The position numbers and the translations under genes are program-made. A stretch of DNA of 5,070 bases from NCBI GenBank assembly GCA_023144875.1, contig JAGLEW010000135.1, positions 1 through 5,070 of the forward strand, written 5' to 3'. The stretch comes from Methylococcales bacterium (lineage in GTDB: Bacteria; Pseudomonadota; Gammaproteobacteria; Methylococcales; Methylomonadaceae). Below, piece by piece: positions 4,002-5,070 of this stretch (position 1 is the stretch's first letter; each line of letters opens with the position of its first letter). The notes below the pieces were generated by a model that was not told the DNA's origin, did no database searches, and saw only the letters and a program-made list of their open reading frames with translations.

Positions 4002-5070
4002 ATGAACAATACACATTTAACTCAAACACGCTTTAGTAATTTAGAACTATCTGACACGATCCTAAAAGGTTTAAAGGCCGCCAACTTTAAATTGTGCAGC
4101 CCTATTCAAGATAAAACCCTACCTATTTCCTTGCGCGAACGAGATGTGATGGGGCAAGCACAAACAGGAACAGGGAAAACCGCTACCTTTCTATTAGCCA
4201 CCTTTCAAAAGTTGATTAATGATGAAAGTGAAAAAATAAAAAACCCCCGTGCCATTATCATTGCCCCAACACGAGAATTAGCGATTCAAATTCACAAAGA
4301 TGCGGTGCAATTGGGACAATATTTGAATTTAAAGTTTGCTTTAATCTACGGCGGTACTGATTACAAAAAACAAATGGACAGCATCAAAGCCAATACCGAT
4401 ATTATCATCGGTACACCTGGACGAATTATTGATTTTTATCGGCAGAAAATTTTTAGTCTTGAGCATATCCAAGTCATGGTCTTAGATGAGGCTGATCGCA
4501 TGTTTGATTTAGGTTTCATTAAAGACATACGTTTTTTATTACGCCGTATGCCTGAGCCTGAAAAACGTCTAAGTATGTTATTTTCGGCGACTTTATCTTA
4601 TAAGGTGACTGAATTAGCCTATGAGCATATGAACAATCCTGTGACGGTAAAAATAGAAACCGAACAAGTAACGTCAACCTCTATTAAGCAAAGTGCTTTT
4701 TGCCCTGCAAATGAGCAAAAAATTCCATTATTATTGGGCTTATTAAAGCACCGCAACCCAAAACGCAGTATTGTCTTTGTCAATACGAAACGATGCGCTG
4801 AAAAACTGGATCGGTATTTACGCGCCAATGACCATAAAGTCGCGGTTTTAAGTGGCGATGTGCCTCAAGATAAACGTCAAAAATTACTAAGCGCTTTTCA
4901 AGAAGATAAACTCAACTTAATGATTGCTACCGATGTGGCGGCGAGAGGCTTGCACATTGCGGATGTTTCTCATGTTTTTAACTATGATTTACCGCAAGAT
5001 GCTGAAGACTATGTTCATAGAATTGGTCGTACCGCACGTTTTGGCGCAGAAGGCGAAGCCATTAGCTTTA
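4002..5070 (+). CDS. rhlB: ATP-dependent RNA helicase RhlB, cut by window end
   Basis: This DEAD-box helicase unwinds structured RNA and, in E. coli, serves the RNase E degradosome. The frame is open from ATG 4002 to the window edge (356 residues; RhlB is usually about 420), so the C-terminus is missing only because the window ends. Motifs in order are: Q-motif SPIQ (33-36), motif I AQTGTGKT (53-60), Ia PTRELA (89-94), GG (117-118), Ib TPGR (138-141), II DEAD (162-165), III SAT (195-197), IV IVFVNT (257-262), V ATDVAARGLH (309-318) and VI HRIGRTAR (339-346). The N-terminus MNNTHLTQTRF resembles E. coli RhlB MSKTHLTEQKF, and LGFIKDIR plus SATLSYKVTELA are RhlB-like rather than RhlE or SrmB. 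An in-frame TAG at 3978 excludes an upstream start. Divergence from trxA supports the name. The RNase E-binding tail cannot be seen. Confidence 0.95.
   Translation, partial: MNNTHLTQTRFSNLELSDTILKGLKAANFKLCSPIQDKTLPISLRERDVMGQAQTGTGKTATFLLATFQKLINDESEKIKNPRAIIIAPTRELAIQIHKDAVQLGQYLNLKFALIYGGTDYKKQMDSIKANTDIIIGTPGRIIDFYRQKIFSLEHIQVMVLDEADRMFDLGFIKDIRFLLRRMPEPEKRLSMLFSATLSYKVTELAYEHMNNPVTVKIETEQVTSTSIKQSAFCPANEQKIPLLLGLLKHRNPKRSIVFVNTKRCAEKLDRYLRANDHKVAVLSGDVPQDKRQKLLSAFQEDKLNLMIATDVAARGLHIADVSHVFNYDLPQDAEDYVHRIGRTARFGAEGEAISF

Noticed and set aside
4619..4828. 69-codon minus-strand frame opposite rhlB
   Set aside because: It is antisense to the RhlB helicase C-terminal domain and has no start signals or motif.
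5016..5040. RhlB motif VI reads HRIGRTAR rather than HRIGRTGR
   Set aside because: I recall the Ala form in RhlB of other Gammaproteobacteria such as xanthomonads, so it is ordinary variation and the arginines are kept.
1..5070. Mobile elements, CRISPR array, tRNA or riboswitch
   Set aside because: No terminal repeats, transposase motifs, regular spaced repeats or cloverleaf-like segments were seen on reading both strands.

Overview
The window looks like a stretch of gammaproteobacterial chromosome with moderately AT-rich DNA (roughly 40% GC by eye). The evidence is the arrangement rhlB divergent from trxA, with rho downstream of trxA, which is the order known from Escherichia coli and many other Gammaproteobacteria. 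The Rho protein is also colinear with E. coli Rho, with the same 419-residue length and the same residue numbers for key sites. I cannot name the genus. All genes look vertically inherited and intact, except rhlB, which is cut by the right edge. I see no insertion sequence, prophage, CRISPR array, tRNA or rRNA.

Layout from left to right: (1) a small uncharacterised predicted lipoprotein on the plus strand (17-439); (2) fumC, class II fumarase, minus strand (441-1823), converging on the lipoprotein gene with one base between the stop codons; (3) a small glutaredoxin-like CxxC protein, minus strand (1816-2070), overlapping the fumC start by 8 bp; (4) rho, minus strand (2100-3359), 29 bp upstream of the glutaredoxin-like gene; (5) a 216-bp rho leader (3360-3575) holding the trxA terminator, a probable rho promoter and an unusual transcript leader; (6) trxA, minus strand (3576-3902), with a GTG start, good Shine-Dalgarno and good promoter; (7) a 99-bp divergent regulatory gap; (8) rhlB, a DEAD-box RNA helicase, plus strand from 4002 to the window end.

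Functionally, rhlB and rho belong to RNA metabolism (degradosome helicase and transcription termination factor), trxA and the glutaredoxin-like protein to thiol redox chemistry, and fumC to the TCA cycle. rho, the glutaredoxin-like gene and fumC are packed tightly enough to be one transcription unit, possibly with a weak attenuator at the rho stop codon.

The most interesting part is not a gene but the rho leader. Its predicted transcript has a 69-nt stretch with about 23 C and 2 G, including 42 nt with no G at all. That is the composition expected of a Rho-utilisation (rut) site, so it suggests autogenous Rho-dependent attenuation. The same leader has a 9-bp hairpin near its 5' end, a repeated GGTTGTT segment that permits alternative pairings, and a 19-codon ORF whose TGA overlaps the rho ATG. 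I found no convincing wholly new multi-gene system here.
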